DNA from: Dethiosulfovibrio peptidovorans
GTDB taxonomy: Bacteria; Synergistota; Synergistia; Synergistales; Dethiosulfovibrionaceae
Assembly: GCA_002748665.1 (NCBI GenBank)
Contig: PDTB01000020.1
Span: 32,544-96,543 of the forward strand
Direction: 5' to 3'
DNA: 64,000 bases
How positions within the stretch are numbered: the stretch's first letter is position 1; each line of letters opens with the position of its first letter. Position numbers and translations under genes: made by a program. Shown here piece after piece: positions 34,523-43,302 of the stretch. The notes beneath the pieces are model-generated. The model was not told the origin of the DNA. It worked only from the letters and a program-made list of their open reading frames with translations, and ran no database searches.

Positions 34523-34610
34523 CCACGATCAGCGAGGGATATTATACGGGAAAATCGCTCAGGGTGCCACCGGGGGAAACCTTTTTCTCAGTATAGCTAT
34601 CTCCTCTCTT

Positions 34611-35745
34611 TCAGGGGTATCCTATATCCGGCTCCACATCGAGACGGACAAGTTGACGATCTCGAACGATCGGCAGCCCTCCAACGAACAGGTACCGTAC
34701 CCCGTTGAGGTCGTCCACTCGAAAGTCACAGAACCGTCCGGGAGCTAGGGGGCCAATCTCACCGTCACCGAAGGGGAAGGCAGACCGTCCCAGATCATCC
34801 AACACATCGGCAGGCACCAAGCCATCGTACGTGCGACGGAGGAAGACCCGCTCCCCCTCAACGGACAGATCATCGTTACTGGCCTCGCCATCGGTGCCCA
34901 GAAAAACAGGGAGCCCGGCCTTTAAAATTGCAGGCAGAGCAGCTCGTCCAACACAACCCGCGCGTTCATTCGGGGATTGAGGGCGACCGTCACCCCATGT
35001 TCTGCCAGGAGACAGCGCTCCTGGTCATCAACCCAGCAACAATCAGAGACGATCAAGTTCGGCTCCGAGGTTCAGTGCTCGGACGATAACGTCTCCGCTT
35101 GAAGCGTACATACTGTGAATCGTAGGAGCCACTACAACATTGGGACCTTCATAATCCATGAGCTCCCGAAGATAGGCCTCACCCTTCTCATATGTCTCAA
35201 AATAGATCTCCTGCAAGAGCCGTTTGGCCTCGTATGCCTGGGGAGAGACTATATCGTAGGTCATCCTTTCAAAGATCAGTCGTATCCCCACGTCTCGAGC
35301 AGCCACGATGACCTCCCTGTCGTATTGGTTTCCTTGACGGTTATGAAGATAGAAGGACACCATGACCGACGACACCGTGCAGAGCCATCCGAGAGAAGGC
35401 TCTGCGACAGGCCAATAATCGAACGTGTTCCGGGCTCAGGTATGGGTTGTATCGATAAATGGTCTTGCGACTCCACGTCCCCAGATCCCAACTGGGATTC
35501 ACATCGTCCACATAGATGGACTGCTCCGGGTGGGAATGGGCGTTGAACTCCCCATGGCGGATAACTAAAGGGGAAGGGAAAATCCTCCCGAGTCGCCCCT
35601 CCAGTTCGAGCATCGAATCAGGAACACCGAACCCCACGGCTTCTATCCGGTCACCTCAAGCCAGTAGATAACCGGGTTTCCTGATCCCCTTCAGTTCCAA
35701 GACTCCCATAAAAAGGCACCGAGATTCCGCCCTCTCTTTTTTCAT
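34611..35745 (-). pseudogene. Amidohydrolase, multiply disrupted
   Basis: An ATG at 35745 (AGAGGAT upstream) opens MKKERAESRCLFMGVLELKG, meets TGA at about 35656-35658, then continues VGFGVPDSMLELEGRLGRIF and GEFNAHSHPEQSIYVDD. Three later frame changes (near 35360, 35055 and 34970) join FYLHNRQGNQYDREVIVAA, SDCCWVDDQERCLLAEHG and FLGTDGEASNDDLSVEGE, ending VRLDVEPDIGYP. The parts give one SsnA/cytosine-deaminase-like amidohydrolase, with His-x-His and GTDG metal motifs recognisable. With one nonsense codon and three frameshifts it is dead. It adjoins the island. Confidence 0.85.
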
Positions 35746-35788
35746 GGTTTATCCTCTTTATACTCGACCAAGAGACTCAATAAGAGGA

Positions 35789-35794
35789 TATAAT
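35789..35794 (+). promoter_or_regulatory. Possible -10 element before a small ORF
   Basis: TATAAT sits 24 bp before a TTG-initiated ORF. The -35 is weak (TCGACC at 35764-35769, 19-bp spacing). Confidence 0.35.
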
Positions 35795-35812
35795 AGAAAA
35801 GGAGTACACACT

Positions 35813-35923
35813 TTGAGGCTATCACATTTTTTCCGTTACATACAACGCTTGCGAGAACAACTTCAGGAGGTTGTGCAGCGGTTTATGGATGAAATACAAA
35901 AGGAGGTGCGTTTATCGTCTTAG
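35813..35923 (+). CDS. Possible 36-residue amphipathic peptide
   Basis: A TTG start at 35813, eight bases after AAAAGGAG and just after a TATAAT, opens 36 codons. The product (RYIQRLREQLQEVVQRFMDE) would be an amphipathic helix rich in Gln, Arg and Glu. It could be a small regulatory protein or only a chance frame in the leader of the next gene at 36032. No family recognised. Confidence 0.3.
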   Translation: MRLSHFFRYIQRLREQLQEVVQRFMDEIQKEVRLSS

Positions 35924-36031
35924 AGAAAAATCCAAAATGCTCTGGTATGGCGTCAAGCAACAAGATCAACGAGATCAAGAGACAGCAGGAGAATGCCGAA
36001 ACTACACCCATAGACCGAGGAGGCGTAAACG

Positions 36032-36613
36032 ATGAAACGATATACAATATTGGCTATGACCTTAACGGCACTTCTATGGACAGCCAGCTACGTCGGAGCT
36101 TCTGAGTACTCGGCAACCATGGAGACAACTAGTCCAGAAGGGACTTTCTCCGCCAAGGTGTTCGTCAAGGGCCCATGGCACCGCCATGAGCAGGACGAGT
36201 CCATTGTTCTCTACAACCAAAAAACAGGAACGACATACTCCATCATCCCATCGGAAAAAACCTACATCGAGATGACTGATGAAAATCCTTACGCAAATCC
36301 CATAAAGTCGATGGGGGAGCAGAATATAGCTGTCGGGCAATCCCTGAGCGATGCGGACGGCACGCTGGAGAGGCTTCCATCGGAGACCTTTGCCGGATAC
36401 CGATGCGACGTCTATCGCCATACCCCTAACGACTTAGAATTCGGCCCATCCACCGTGTGGTACTCGCCAAAACTGCACGCAAGCCTTAAGGTAATCTACG
36501 ACGGGCCGACAGGTGTTATCACGATGGAATACTCTCACATTGCAGAAGGCCCCCAGGATGACAAGCTCTTTGTTCTTCCGAAGGGATACAAAAAAATGGA
36601 TCTTCAATTTTAG
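36032..36613 (+). CDS. Exported protein of unknown function (DUF4412-like)
   Basis: This 193-residue protein has a signal peptide (MKRYTILAMTLTALLWTASY, cleavage near GAS). The mature part is beta-rich with KVFVKGPWHRHEQDESIVLY, TTYSIIPSEKTYIEM and FAGYRCDVYRHTPND, a layout that resembles DUF4412 or LolA-like outer-envelope proteins with a half-barrel fold. The ATG follows GAGGAGGCGTAAACG. It lies five bases before the first radical SAM gene, so it may be in the same transcript as the lipoate genes, but no functional link is known to me. Confidence 0.65.
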   Translation: MKRYTILAMTLTALLWTASYVGASEYSATMETTSPEGTFSAKVFVKGPWHRHEQDESIVLYNQKTGTTYSIIPSEKTYIEMTDENPYANPIKSMGEQNIAVGQSLSDADGTLERLPSETFAGYRCDVYRHTPNDLEFGPSTVWYSPKLHASLKVIYDGPTGVITMEYSHIAEGPQDDKLFVLPKGYKKMDLQF

Positions 36614-36618
36614 TATCC

Positions 36619-37524
36619 ATGCCCGTCTATCCCTCGGATATTATCCTCATCCAACCGGAAACGGAAAAAGAGCTTGTTGGTTCGTGGGCTATTCGAAAAA
36701 GGAACTTTCCCGACGAGCTTCACTGCGATGTACCGGAAAAGACCCTCGTTCTTTCCCTCACCGGAAGGGATTGCGCCCTGAACTGCGCTCACTGCGGCGG
36801 GCACTACCTCAAAGGGATGACGCAACCGGAAGAACTGCTGGAAGCTCTCTCCGGGGGGCGATACACCAGCTGTCTCGTCAGCGGTGGCTGTGCCTCATCC
36901 GGGGCCGTTGACGGAGAAAATAAGGCACACATGATTGCCAACCTGAAACAGCGAAACCTGCGAATCAACATGCACGTAGGACTCATGTCTCCAGAAGAGC
37001 TGCAACTCGTAGCGCCTCTGGCAGACAGAATATCCTTCGACTTCGTCACGGACGACACCACCATCGAAGAAGTCTTCGGCCTTCATCGAACATCTCAGGA
37101 CTACATCAAGACCTACAACCTCCTCCGAAAGCTGGGAACCCCGGTTCTCCCTCATATCTGTATCGGCCTCAAAGGCGGGCAGGTTATCGGCGAGTATGGT
37201 GCTCTCGAGAAACTCGCCGAACTGGGAGCGGACGGACTGGTCTTTATCGTTCTGATCCCGACCCCGGGCACCCGATATCAGGACAAGACCCCACCCCCGC
37301 TGGACGAGGTGGCCCAACTTCTGATTCGGGCCCGTACACTCTTCCCCGATATTCCCCTTCACCTCGGCTGTATGAGACCCAAAGGACGATATCGGCGTGA
37401 GCTGGACTGCCTTGCCGTGAGATGCGGTCTGAACAAAATCGTCAACCCCACGCCCCCTTCCCTGAAACTGGCACGATCCATGGGACTCACCCTCCGTCAC
37501 GGAAAGGAGTGCTGCGCCCTATGA
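36619..37524 (+). CDS. Radical SAM protein, LipS-type lipoyl synthase subunit
   Basis: This 301-residue radical SAM enzyme has a CX3CX2C cluster motif (Cys52, Cys56, Cys59: CALNCAHCGG). The C-terminal part carries LGCMRPKGRYRRELDCLAV, a signature I associate with LipS2 of the split lipoyl synthase described in Thermococcus and later in sulfur oxidisers. It overlaps the second radical SAM gene by four bases (ATGA) and is followed by an octanoyltransferase. Together they would insert two sulfurs into protein-bound octanoate. The subunit label (LipS1 or LipS2) is tentative. Confidence 0.75.
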   Translation: MPVYPSDIILIQPETEKELVGSWAIRKRNFPDELHCDVPEKTLVLSLTGRDCALNCAHCGGHYLKGMTQPEELLEALSGGRYTSCLVSGGCASSGAVDGENKAHMIANLKQRNLRINMHVGLMSPEELQLVAPLADRISFDFVTDDTTIEEVFGLHRTSQDYIKTYNLLRKLGTPVLPHICIGLKGGQVIGEYGALEKLAELGADGLVFIVLIPTPGTRYQDKTPPPLDEVAQLLIRARTLFPDIPLHLGCMRPKGRYRRELDCLAVRCGLNKIVNPTPPSLKLARSMGLTLRHGKECCAL

Positions 37525-38516
37525 ACGTTCGCCTATCCATCGGAACCGCCGCCGTTTTGGGCCTTGCCTCTCTGAAATCCGACGCCGACCCGACAACGGC
37601 CTACATCATGGACGAGGGAGGCCGCTGCCTCCGAAGCTGTGCTTTCTGCTCTCAAGCTCGAAACGCCAAGTGCGGCGATGACAAACTCTCCCGTGTTATC
37701 TGGCCTCTCTTTCCCCTGGACGAAGTCCTGCCGCTCCTCAGACGGGCCGAAGAAGATAAGAAGCTCATCCGGGCCTGCATCCAGGTGCCGATGAACAGGG
37801 GATCATACGAACGAACCCTCACCCTGACCGAGAAGATCTCCAGCGAGACCGGGCTTTCAATCAGCGTTTCCACCAACATCCAGAAAATAGACCAGGTTCA
37901 GGAACTCATGAACCGGGGAGCTGCTCGAGTCAGCATCGCCATGGACGCCGCAACCGAGGACATCCACCGAACCGTCAAAGGGGGAAGCTTCAACGGCAAA
38001 ATCGAACTCATCACTCAGGCGACCGCCCTGTTTCCCCGGCGAATATCGACCCACGTCATCGTCGGCCTCGGCGAGAGCGAGGAAGAGGCGCTGAAACTCA
38101 TCGGCCAGATGATCGCCATGGACGTAACCGTGGGACTGTTCGCCTTCACTCCCCTGCCGGGAACCGCTATGGCACACGTACCGCCTCCTCCTCCGGGCAC
38201 GTACCGCCGGGTGCAGATTGGGACGTGGCTCATGAAAAGCGGGCACATTACCGTAGACGACATGAGCTTTTCTCAGGGACGCCTGACATCCATCGCCATG
38301 GATAGCCAGGAGCTTCTCGACCTGATCGGCACGGGAGCCCCCTTTCGTACCGCCGGCTGTACCGGGTGCAACAGACCCTACTACAACGAAAGCCCCCGCC
38401 GGGGCACCATGTTTAACTATCCCCGTTACCTGTCCCCCGAAGAGGCCAGAACGGCCCTTGAGGAAACCGATCTGGAACAGATCAAGGAGGTACTGCATGA
38501 AGTGGCGATTCGTTAA
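37521..38516 (+). CDS. Radical SAM protein, second LipS-type lipoyl synthase subunit
   Basis: This 331-residue radical SAM enzyme has Cys36, Cys40 and Cys43 (CLRSCAFCSQ) for the SAM cluster. A second conserved set near the C-terminus (CTGCNRPYYNESP) probably binds an auxiliary Fe-S cluster, the sulfur donor in lipoyl synthases. It is distinct from canonical LipA. I use the ATG at 37521, which overlaps the previous stop; the longer frame from 37422 has no ribosome site. It overlaps lipM by 20 bases. The three genes form a compact lipoylation operon. Confidence 0.75.
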   Translation: MNVRLSIGTAAVLGLASLKSDADPTTAYIMDEGGRCLRSCAFCSQARNAKCGDDKLSRVIWPLFPLDEVLPLLRRAEEDKKLIRACIQVPMNRGSYERTLTLTEKISSETGLSISVSTNIQKIDQVQELMNRGAARVSIAMDAATEDIHRTVKGGSFNGKIELITQATALFPRRISTHVIVGLGESEEEALKLIGQMIAMDVTVGLFAFTPLPGTAMAHVPPPPPGTYRRVQIGTWLMKSGHITVDDMSFSQGRLTSIAMDSQELLDLIGTGAPFRTAGCTGCNRPYYNESPRRGTMFNYPRYLSPEEARTALEETDLEQIKEVLHEVAIR

Positions 38517-39306
38517 CACAGGGACCCAATCGGGAGCCATGAACATGGCTCTTGACGAATCGGTGATGATCCACTGCGCACGGGGCGACGTCTCCCCAAC
38601 CCTGCGGTTCTACCGATGGGATCGCCCAACCCTCACCCTGGGCTACTTTCAAAAAGCCCACGGAGAGGTCAACCTGGAGGCCTGCGAACAACAGGGCGTT
38701 GCTGTCGTCCGACGTCTCACAGGCGGCAGGGCTGTACTCCACGACCGGGAACTCACCTACAGCATCGTCATGGGAAAAGAGCGGGGAGACCTGCCTGAGG
38801 GCGTGACAGCCTCCTACAAAATCCTCTCGGAAGGGCTCCTTCTGGGATTCAAAAACCTTTCGATTCAGGCCTGCATGAGCCGACCGACACCCTCAGGATG
38901 CCGCTCATCCTCAGCATGTTTCGATGCCCTGTCAGCCTACGAACTCGAGGTGGGAGGGAAAAAAATAGTGGGCAGCGCACAGGCCAGAAGACACGGAGCC
39001 CTGTTGCAACACGGCTCCGTCCTCAACGACCTGTCCGTGGATCTGCTTTTCTCCGTGCTTCGGGACGACGGGCAGGGAGGGCTGGAGCGTGCGAGACAGG
39101 ATTTTCTGAACAAAGCCACCAGCATCCGCCACGAGACCGGCGCTGAAAAAAACTGGGAGGAGCTCTGCGATGCCTTCCTCCGTGGCTTTCAGGAAGCGTT
39201 TGACGCCCCGCTTATTGAGACCGACCTCACCCCCTCCGAGTGGGAACTCGCCCACCAGCTGACCGAGGACAAATACAGCTCGCTCAGCTGGACGACCCGT
39301 CGATAA
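38497..39306 (+). CDS. lipM: Octanoyl-transferase of the LipM type
   Basis: This 269-residue protein belongs to the lipoate ligase/octanoyltransferase fold. The substrate loop is VVRRLTGGRAVLHDRELTYS. Cys141 in SSSACFDALSAYEL sits where Bacillus LipM has its acyl-enzyme cysteine, and the Lys of GGKKIVGSAQARR follows. Lipoate-protein ligases lack this Cys, so transfer of octanoate from ACP is the better prediction. AAGGAGG precedes the ATG at 38497. With the two radical SAM genes upstream it completes endogenous lipoate synthesis, presumably on GcvH or an E2 subunit outside the window. Confidence 0.8.
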   Translation: MKWRFVNTGTQSGAMNMALDESVMIHCARGDVSPTLRFYRWDRPTLTLGYFQKAHGEVNLEACEQQGVAVVRRLTGGRAVLHDRELTYSIVMGKERGDLPEGVTASYKILSEGLLLGFKNLSIQACMSRPTPSGCRSSSACFDALSAYELEVGGKKIVGSAQARRHGALLQHGSVLNDLSVDLLFSVLRDDGQGGLERARQDFLNKATSIRHETGAEKNWEELCDAFLRGFQEAFDAPLIETDLTPSEWELAHQLTEDKYSSLSWTTRR

Positions 39307-39419
39307 GCAAACAACGCTTCGCATGTGGTTATAAGACCAGCTTTTATTTTTACCCGATCCGTCGTATAATACACCTCAGCTTGCTCCCAAGAGAGCCAAG
39401 AAATGAGGAGGCATCACCT

Positions 39420-40448
39420 ATGAACGACGGCGTCCAGCCATATCTGAGTCATATTTTCTACCATCTGCCAAAACGGCGCCTCACGAACAAAGACCTTATC
39501 GAGGAATTTGGTACCTGGACCGAGAAAAAAATTCGATCAAAGACAGGAGTAGAGGAACGGGCCGTTGCATCAGAGACCGACACAGCATCCTTCCTGGCCA
39601 CGAAGGCAGCGGAAAAACTGTTTCAAGAGACCGGTATCGACCGATCATCGATTGACATGCTGATGCTCTGCACCGAGACACCCGATTATCTGCTCCCCGC
39701 CACAGCCTGCCTCGTCCATCATAACCTTGGACTTCCCAACGATTGTGGCGCCTTTGACATATCCCTGGGCTGTTCAGGATATATCTATGGTCTCCACCTC
39801 GCCTCGGCCATGATCCAATCGACGATGGCGAGAAGAGTCCTCTTCCTGACCGGCGACGTCCTGAGCCACTACATACACCCCAAAGATAAAAGTACCCGTA
39901 CCATCTTCGGCGACTGCTTTACAGCTTCCCTCATCAACAGTGACGAGACAGGAAATTTCGGACAGATCGGACACTTTGTCCTTGGTACGGATGGATCAGG
40001 CAGTCAGAATCTCATCATCCCAGCCGGAGGCGCAGCTCAGCGCTGCTCCCAAGCTACAAAAGAAATCTACACAAACCGATACGGCAACTCCAGAACTCCC
40101 GAGGATCTGTATATGAACGGCCCGGAAGTATTCGCCTTCGCTCTCCGCGAGGTCCCTCCAGTAATCGACGAGTGCCTGAAACTCAATAGCCTGACCATAG
40201 ACGAGGTTGATTTATTCGTCTTTCACCAGGCGACGGACATGATGCTCCAGAAACTTCGTCACGAGCTGAACATCCCTGAGAACAAGTTTATCGTCGATGT
40301 GGCAAAGACGGGCAATACAGTGAGTTCCTCCATTCCCCTGGCTCTTCGAAGAGCAATGGATAACGGTCGGCTTCACCCAGGAGCCATCGTCCTGCTCTGT
40401 GGTTTTGGCGTGGGATACTCTTGGGGTGCGACCATCCTTCGGCTCTGA
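39420..40448 (+). CDS. FabH-like 3-oxoacyl-ACP synthase III homologue
   Basis: This 342-residue thiolase-fold enzyme has the KASIII catalytic triad: Cys118 in ISLGCSGYIYGL, His in FVFHQATD and Asn in TGNTVSSSIP. It starts at ATG 39420 with GAGGAGG upstream; a TATAAT at 39365-39370 may be its -10. Sequence drift from canonical FabH (extra loop around RCSQATKEIYTN) allows a role as a specialised acyl-CoA/ACP condensing enzyme. It is next to, but not overlapping, the lipoate operon and has its own terminator. Confidence 0.85.
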   Translation: MNDGVQPYLSHIFYHLPKRRLTNKDLIEEFGTWTEKKIRSKTGVEERAVASETDTASFLATKAAEKLFQETGIDRSSIDMLMLCTETPDYLLPATACLVHHNLGLPNDCGAFDISLGCSGYIYGLHLASAMIQSTMARRVLFLTGDVLSHYIHPKDKSTRTIFGDCFTASLINSDETGNFGQIGHFVLGTDGSGSQNLIIPAGGAAQRCSQATKEIYTNRYGNSRTPEDLYMNGPEVFAFALREVPPVIDECLKLNSLTIDEVDLFVFHQATDMMLQKLRHELNIPENKFIVDVAKTGNTVSSSIPLALRRAMDNGRLHPGAIVLLCGFGVGYSWGATILRL

Positions 40449-40455
40449 GAAACAT

Positions 40456-40493
40456 AAAAAAGCGGCAGACCATTTTGGGCCTGCCGCTTTTTT
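40456..40493. terminator. Bidirectional terminator between fabH-like and DUF1846 genes
   Basis: Stem AAAAAGCGGCAG / CTGCCGCTTTTT with T runs on both strands between convergent genes. Confidence 0.9.
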
Positions 40494-40500
40494 CTTGAAA

Positions 40501-42015
40501 TCACGCCTCAAAAAGAGATCGTGAGGCAAATCCGGGGTCGCTGGTGAGGTTGACACCCAGCTTTCGAAACGCCGTCTCGTCACCGGGCGAGGGGATATGG
40601 GAGAGGTGTACCTCACAGTTCCGCAGTTCTCGAAGCTTCTCCACCGCCTCGGCAGCAACCGGGTTCGTCGTTGCACAGATGCTCAGAGCCGCCATGGTCT
40701 CCTCCAGGTCAAGCCCAAGCATTCGCTCGCCTAATACATCTTTTTTCAGATGTCCCAACGACTCAATCACGTTAACAGACAGCAGGTCGATAGCATCGGG
40801 GATACCTGCCAAAACCTTGATACCGTTCAGCACCAAGCTGGACGCTGCATGAAAAAGAGGGGAGTTTTTCCCCGTAACGATCCGACCATCGGCAAGCTCA
40901 AGTGCCGCACCGGAACAGACGCCATCAGCGCCTTTACCTTTTTTCTTCGCATCTATAGCCGTCTGTCTGGCAGGGAGGACCACTCGACGATCCTCTGGAC
41001 GAACACCCAGTTCCTCCATGAGCAGTGCCACCCTCTGAACCGCCTCCTCCTCGACAGATCCCGAAAGATAGTCGCAAGAGTACCGAAAGTACCGACGGAT
41101 GACCTCCTGGATCGACGCATCTCTGACGACCTCGTCGTCCACGATGCCGAAAAACACTCGATTCACCCCCATGTCCGTGGGTGAACGATACAGGGAACTT
41201 TCCCCCGTAATTTTCTCCAGAATCCGACGAAGGAGGGGAAAGGCCTCCAGATCACGGTTGTAGTTCACCGTCTTTTCGTCGTAGGCTTCGAGGTGAAAGT
41301 GGTCGATGAGGTTGACGTCGCCGATATCGGCGGTGGCCGCCTCGTACGCCACGTTGACCGGATGTTTCAGGGGCATGTTCCACACCGGAAATGTCTCGAA
41401 CTTGGCGTAGCCTGCCCGAATTCCTCTCTGATGCTCGTGGTAGAGCTGAGAGAGGCATGTGGCCAACTTGCCGCTGCATGGTCCGGGAGCCGTGACCACG
41501 ACGATGGGACAATCCGTCTGAATGTAGGGATTGGCACCATAGCCCTCGGGGCTTACGATGACATCGACATCGGTGGGATACCCCTTGGTAGCACCGTGAA
41601 GATAGACCTTCATACCCCGACGCTCCAGCTTGTTCTTAAACATGACCGCCGCCGGCTGATTGTCGAATCGGGTGATGACCACGGCACCGATGGCGATGCC
41701 TCTATCTGTCAGGTCGTCGATGATCTTCAGGACATCGACATCGTAGGTGATGCCAAAATCAGCCCGGACCTTCTTCCGTTCGATATCACCAGCATACAGA
41801 CAGATCAGCACCTCAAGCTTCTCCCTGAATCGTTCAAGAAGGCGAATCTTCACGTTCGGATCGAAGCCTGGAAGGATTCGGGCAGCATGATAATCAAACA
41901 TCAGCTTACCACCAAACTCGATGTACAATTTGTTGTCGAACTGCTCCATCCGTTTTAGGATGGCCTCGGTCTGCTGTCTGAGGTACTCCTCCGAGTCAAA
42001 CCCCCGCTTTACCAT
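40501..42015 (-). CDS. DUF1846-family protein
   Basis: This 504-residue cytoplasmic protein matches DUF1846 along its whole length: the N-terminal KRGFDSEEYLRQQTEAIL, a P-loop-like region VVTAPGPCSGKLATCLSQLY and YAKFETFPVWNMPLKHPVN. The family is widespread in Firmicutes and related anaerobes, and a structure is known, but no function is established to my knowledge. The gene is monocistronic, convergent with the fabH-like gene. Confidence 0.88.
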   Translation of the reverse strand: MVKRGFDSEEYLRQQTEAILKRMEQFDNKLYIEFGGKLMFDYHAARILPGFDPNVKIRLLERFREKLEVLICLYAGDIERKKVRADFGITYDVDVLKIIDDLTDRGIAIGAVVITRFDNQPAAVMFKNKLERRGMKVYLHGATKGYPTDVDVIVSPEGYGANPYIQTDCPIVVVTAPGPCSGKLATCLSQLYHEHQRGIRAGYAKFETFPVWNMPLKHPVNVAYEAATADIGDVNLIDHFHLEAYDEKTVNYNRDLEAFPLLRRILEKITGESSLYRSPTDMGVNRVFFGIVDDEVVRDASIQEVIRRYFRYSCDYLSGSVEEEAVQRVALLMEELGVRPEDRRVVLPARQTAIDAKKKGKGADGVCSGAALELADGRIVTGKNSPLFHAASSLVLNGIKVLAGIPDAIDLLSVNVIESLGHLKKDVLGERMLGLDLEETMAALSICATTNPVAAEAVEKLRELRNCEVHLSHIPSPGDETAFRKLGVNLTSDPGFASRSLFEA

Positions 42016-42076
42016 AGAGAACCTCCCCCTTAGATTTCTGCAAACAGCAAATCAGACAGGAATACGAATTACGAAA

Positions 42077-42108
42077 GAGAGGACAAGCGAGATCTCGCCT
42101 GTCCTCTC
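42077..42108 (-). terminator. Terminator after the betaine-binding protein gene
   Basis: GAGAGGACA / TGTCCTCTC with an inner GCGAGATCTCGC palindrome, 17 bp after the stop on the minus strand. Confidence 0.75.
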
Positions 42109-42124
42109 CCTTTTCGAAAGTTCT

Positions 42125-43147
42125 TTAAGGCTGCTTATCCAAAGCAGCTTTGACCTTTCCGATCCTTGGATCGTTGGCGATGGGGAAGCAGCGATGCCAC
42201 TGCTCTGGGTAGGCACGAAGGAACCACACCGCTGCCGCTTCAAGAGAGGCGTTTTTCTCTTTCATGTACGCCAGCGCCGCGTTAGTCTGTTCCAGGGTGG
42301 ACGTGTAATTAGCCAGGATGGTGACAGCCTCGGGTGACTTGATGCACAGTTTTGTCGAGATCCCGATGTGGACCCGGGACGGGGGGAAGGAGCAATCATA
42401 GCTTTCATCGTCCCATCTGGCGTGCTCATAGGGAGGCTCCTCCAGCTTATACATGTCCAACATCCCCATGAGAGGCGTGGGTTCCCAATAATAGGTAAGA
42501 ATCGGATCGCCCTTCTCGTACGCCGAGAAGATCGCTGTCGCCAGAGCAGCGGACGATCCGGCGCTGAAGTTCTCATACAGGGGGTCCAGACCGTAGGCTT
42601 TCAGCTTGGCCTCGTTGACCGAGTAGGTCACCCAGCCGGTGGGACCATTATAAAACCGTCCCTTGCCCGGTTCTCCTCCCGACTTGGGCACGAAGAGGTC
42701 CTTATATTTTTTCAAATCCTGAACGGATTTCAGATCAGGGGCCATAGGCTTGATGCCCCGTTCGGGGTCGCCCTTCACCACGTAGGCCGGCACGTACCAC
42801 CCCTGGACTGCATCGGGATAGGTGGGCCCAAGGTCCAGAACCTTACCCTTGGCGGTCATCTCGCTCCAGGTCTCCTTGATGTTATCCGACCAGATCTCCA
42901 TGGTGGCGTCCACATTTCCTCGAGCCATTCCCATAAGCAGAGGCATGGTCTCGGCGAACTCGTACTGGACATCCATCCCAAGACCGTGCTTCAGGATAAA
43001 CCCGACAATCCGATTGTGAAGCTGCACGCTGTCCCAGCTGAAGTCTCCCAGCTTGATTGATGACGACACAGCATCAGCAGACAGACAATTCGTGAACAGA
43101 AGAGATAGGCAACAGAGAAATACGAGAAAAAAACGGTTGGATTTCAT
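42125..43147 (-). CDS. Glycine betaine-type substrate-binding protein (OpuAC family)
   Basis: This 340-residue exported protein has a signal peptide (FFLVFLCCLSLLFTNCLSAD; the Cys may be lipidated). It has the OpuAC fold: IKLGDFSWDSVQLHNRIVGF at the start, and WYVPAYVVKGD and GWVTYSVNEAKLKAYGLD. Aromatic residues such as the Trp of FSWDS and YYWEPTPLMG would cage a quaternary amine. It has no permease or ATPase next to it; it probably serves the ProVW pair at 12214-13981. Confidence 0.88.
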   Translation of the reverse strand: MKSNRFFLVFLCCLSLLFTNCLSADAVSSSIKLGDFSWDSVQLHNRIVGFILKHGLGMDVQYEFAETMPLLMGMARGNVDATMEIWSDNIKETWSEMTAKGKVLDLGPTYPDAVQGWYVPAYVVKGDPERGIKPMAPDLKSVQDLKKYKDLFVPKSGGEPGKGRFYNGPTGWVTYSVNEAKLKAYGLDPLYENFSAGSSAALATAIFSAYEKGDPILTYYWEPTPLMGMLDMYKLEEPPYEHARWDDESYDCSFPPSRVHIGISTKLCIKSPEAVTILANYTSTLEQTNAALAYMKEKNASLEAAAVWFLRAYPEQWHRCFPIANDPRIGKVKAALDKQP

Positions 43148-43221
43148 GGTAAACCTCCTTGTTTAGCCCGTCTTCATCCGAAAAGGAGAAGATAGCTCGA
43201 CAAACGGGATTGCCCCCCCAC

Positions 43222-43256
43222 AAAAAAGGGGCGAAACTTAGCGATCAAGTTCGCCC
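43222..43256 (-). terminator. Terminator after the GGDEF-EAL gene
   Basis: GGGCGAACTT / AAGTTTCGCCC hairpin followed by CTTTTTTG on the minus strand. Confidence 0.8.
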
Positions 43257-43302
43257 ATTAAGCCTTATTTTATCATCAAGGCAATGTCGTGTCAAAAGAA
43301 GG

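Noticed and set aside
35656-35658. TGA as selenocysteine in the amidohydrolase
   Set aside because: Three further frameshifts exist, no stem-loop for selenocysteine insertion was apparent and the position is not a known catalytic Cys.
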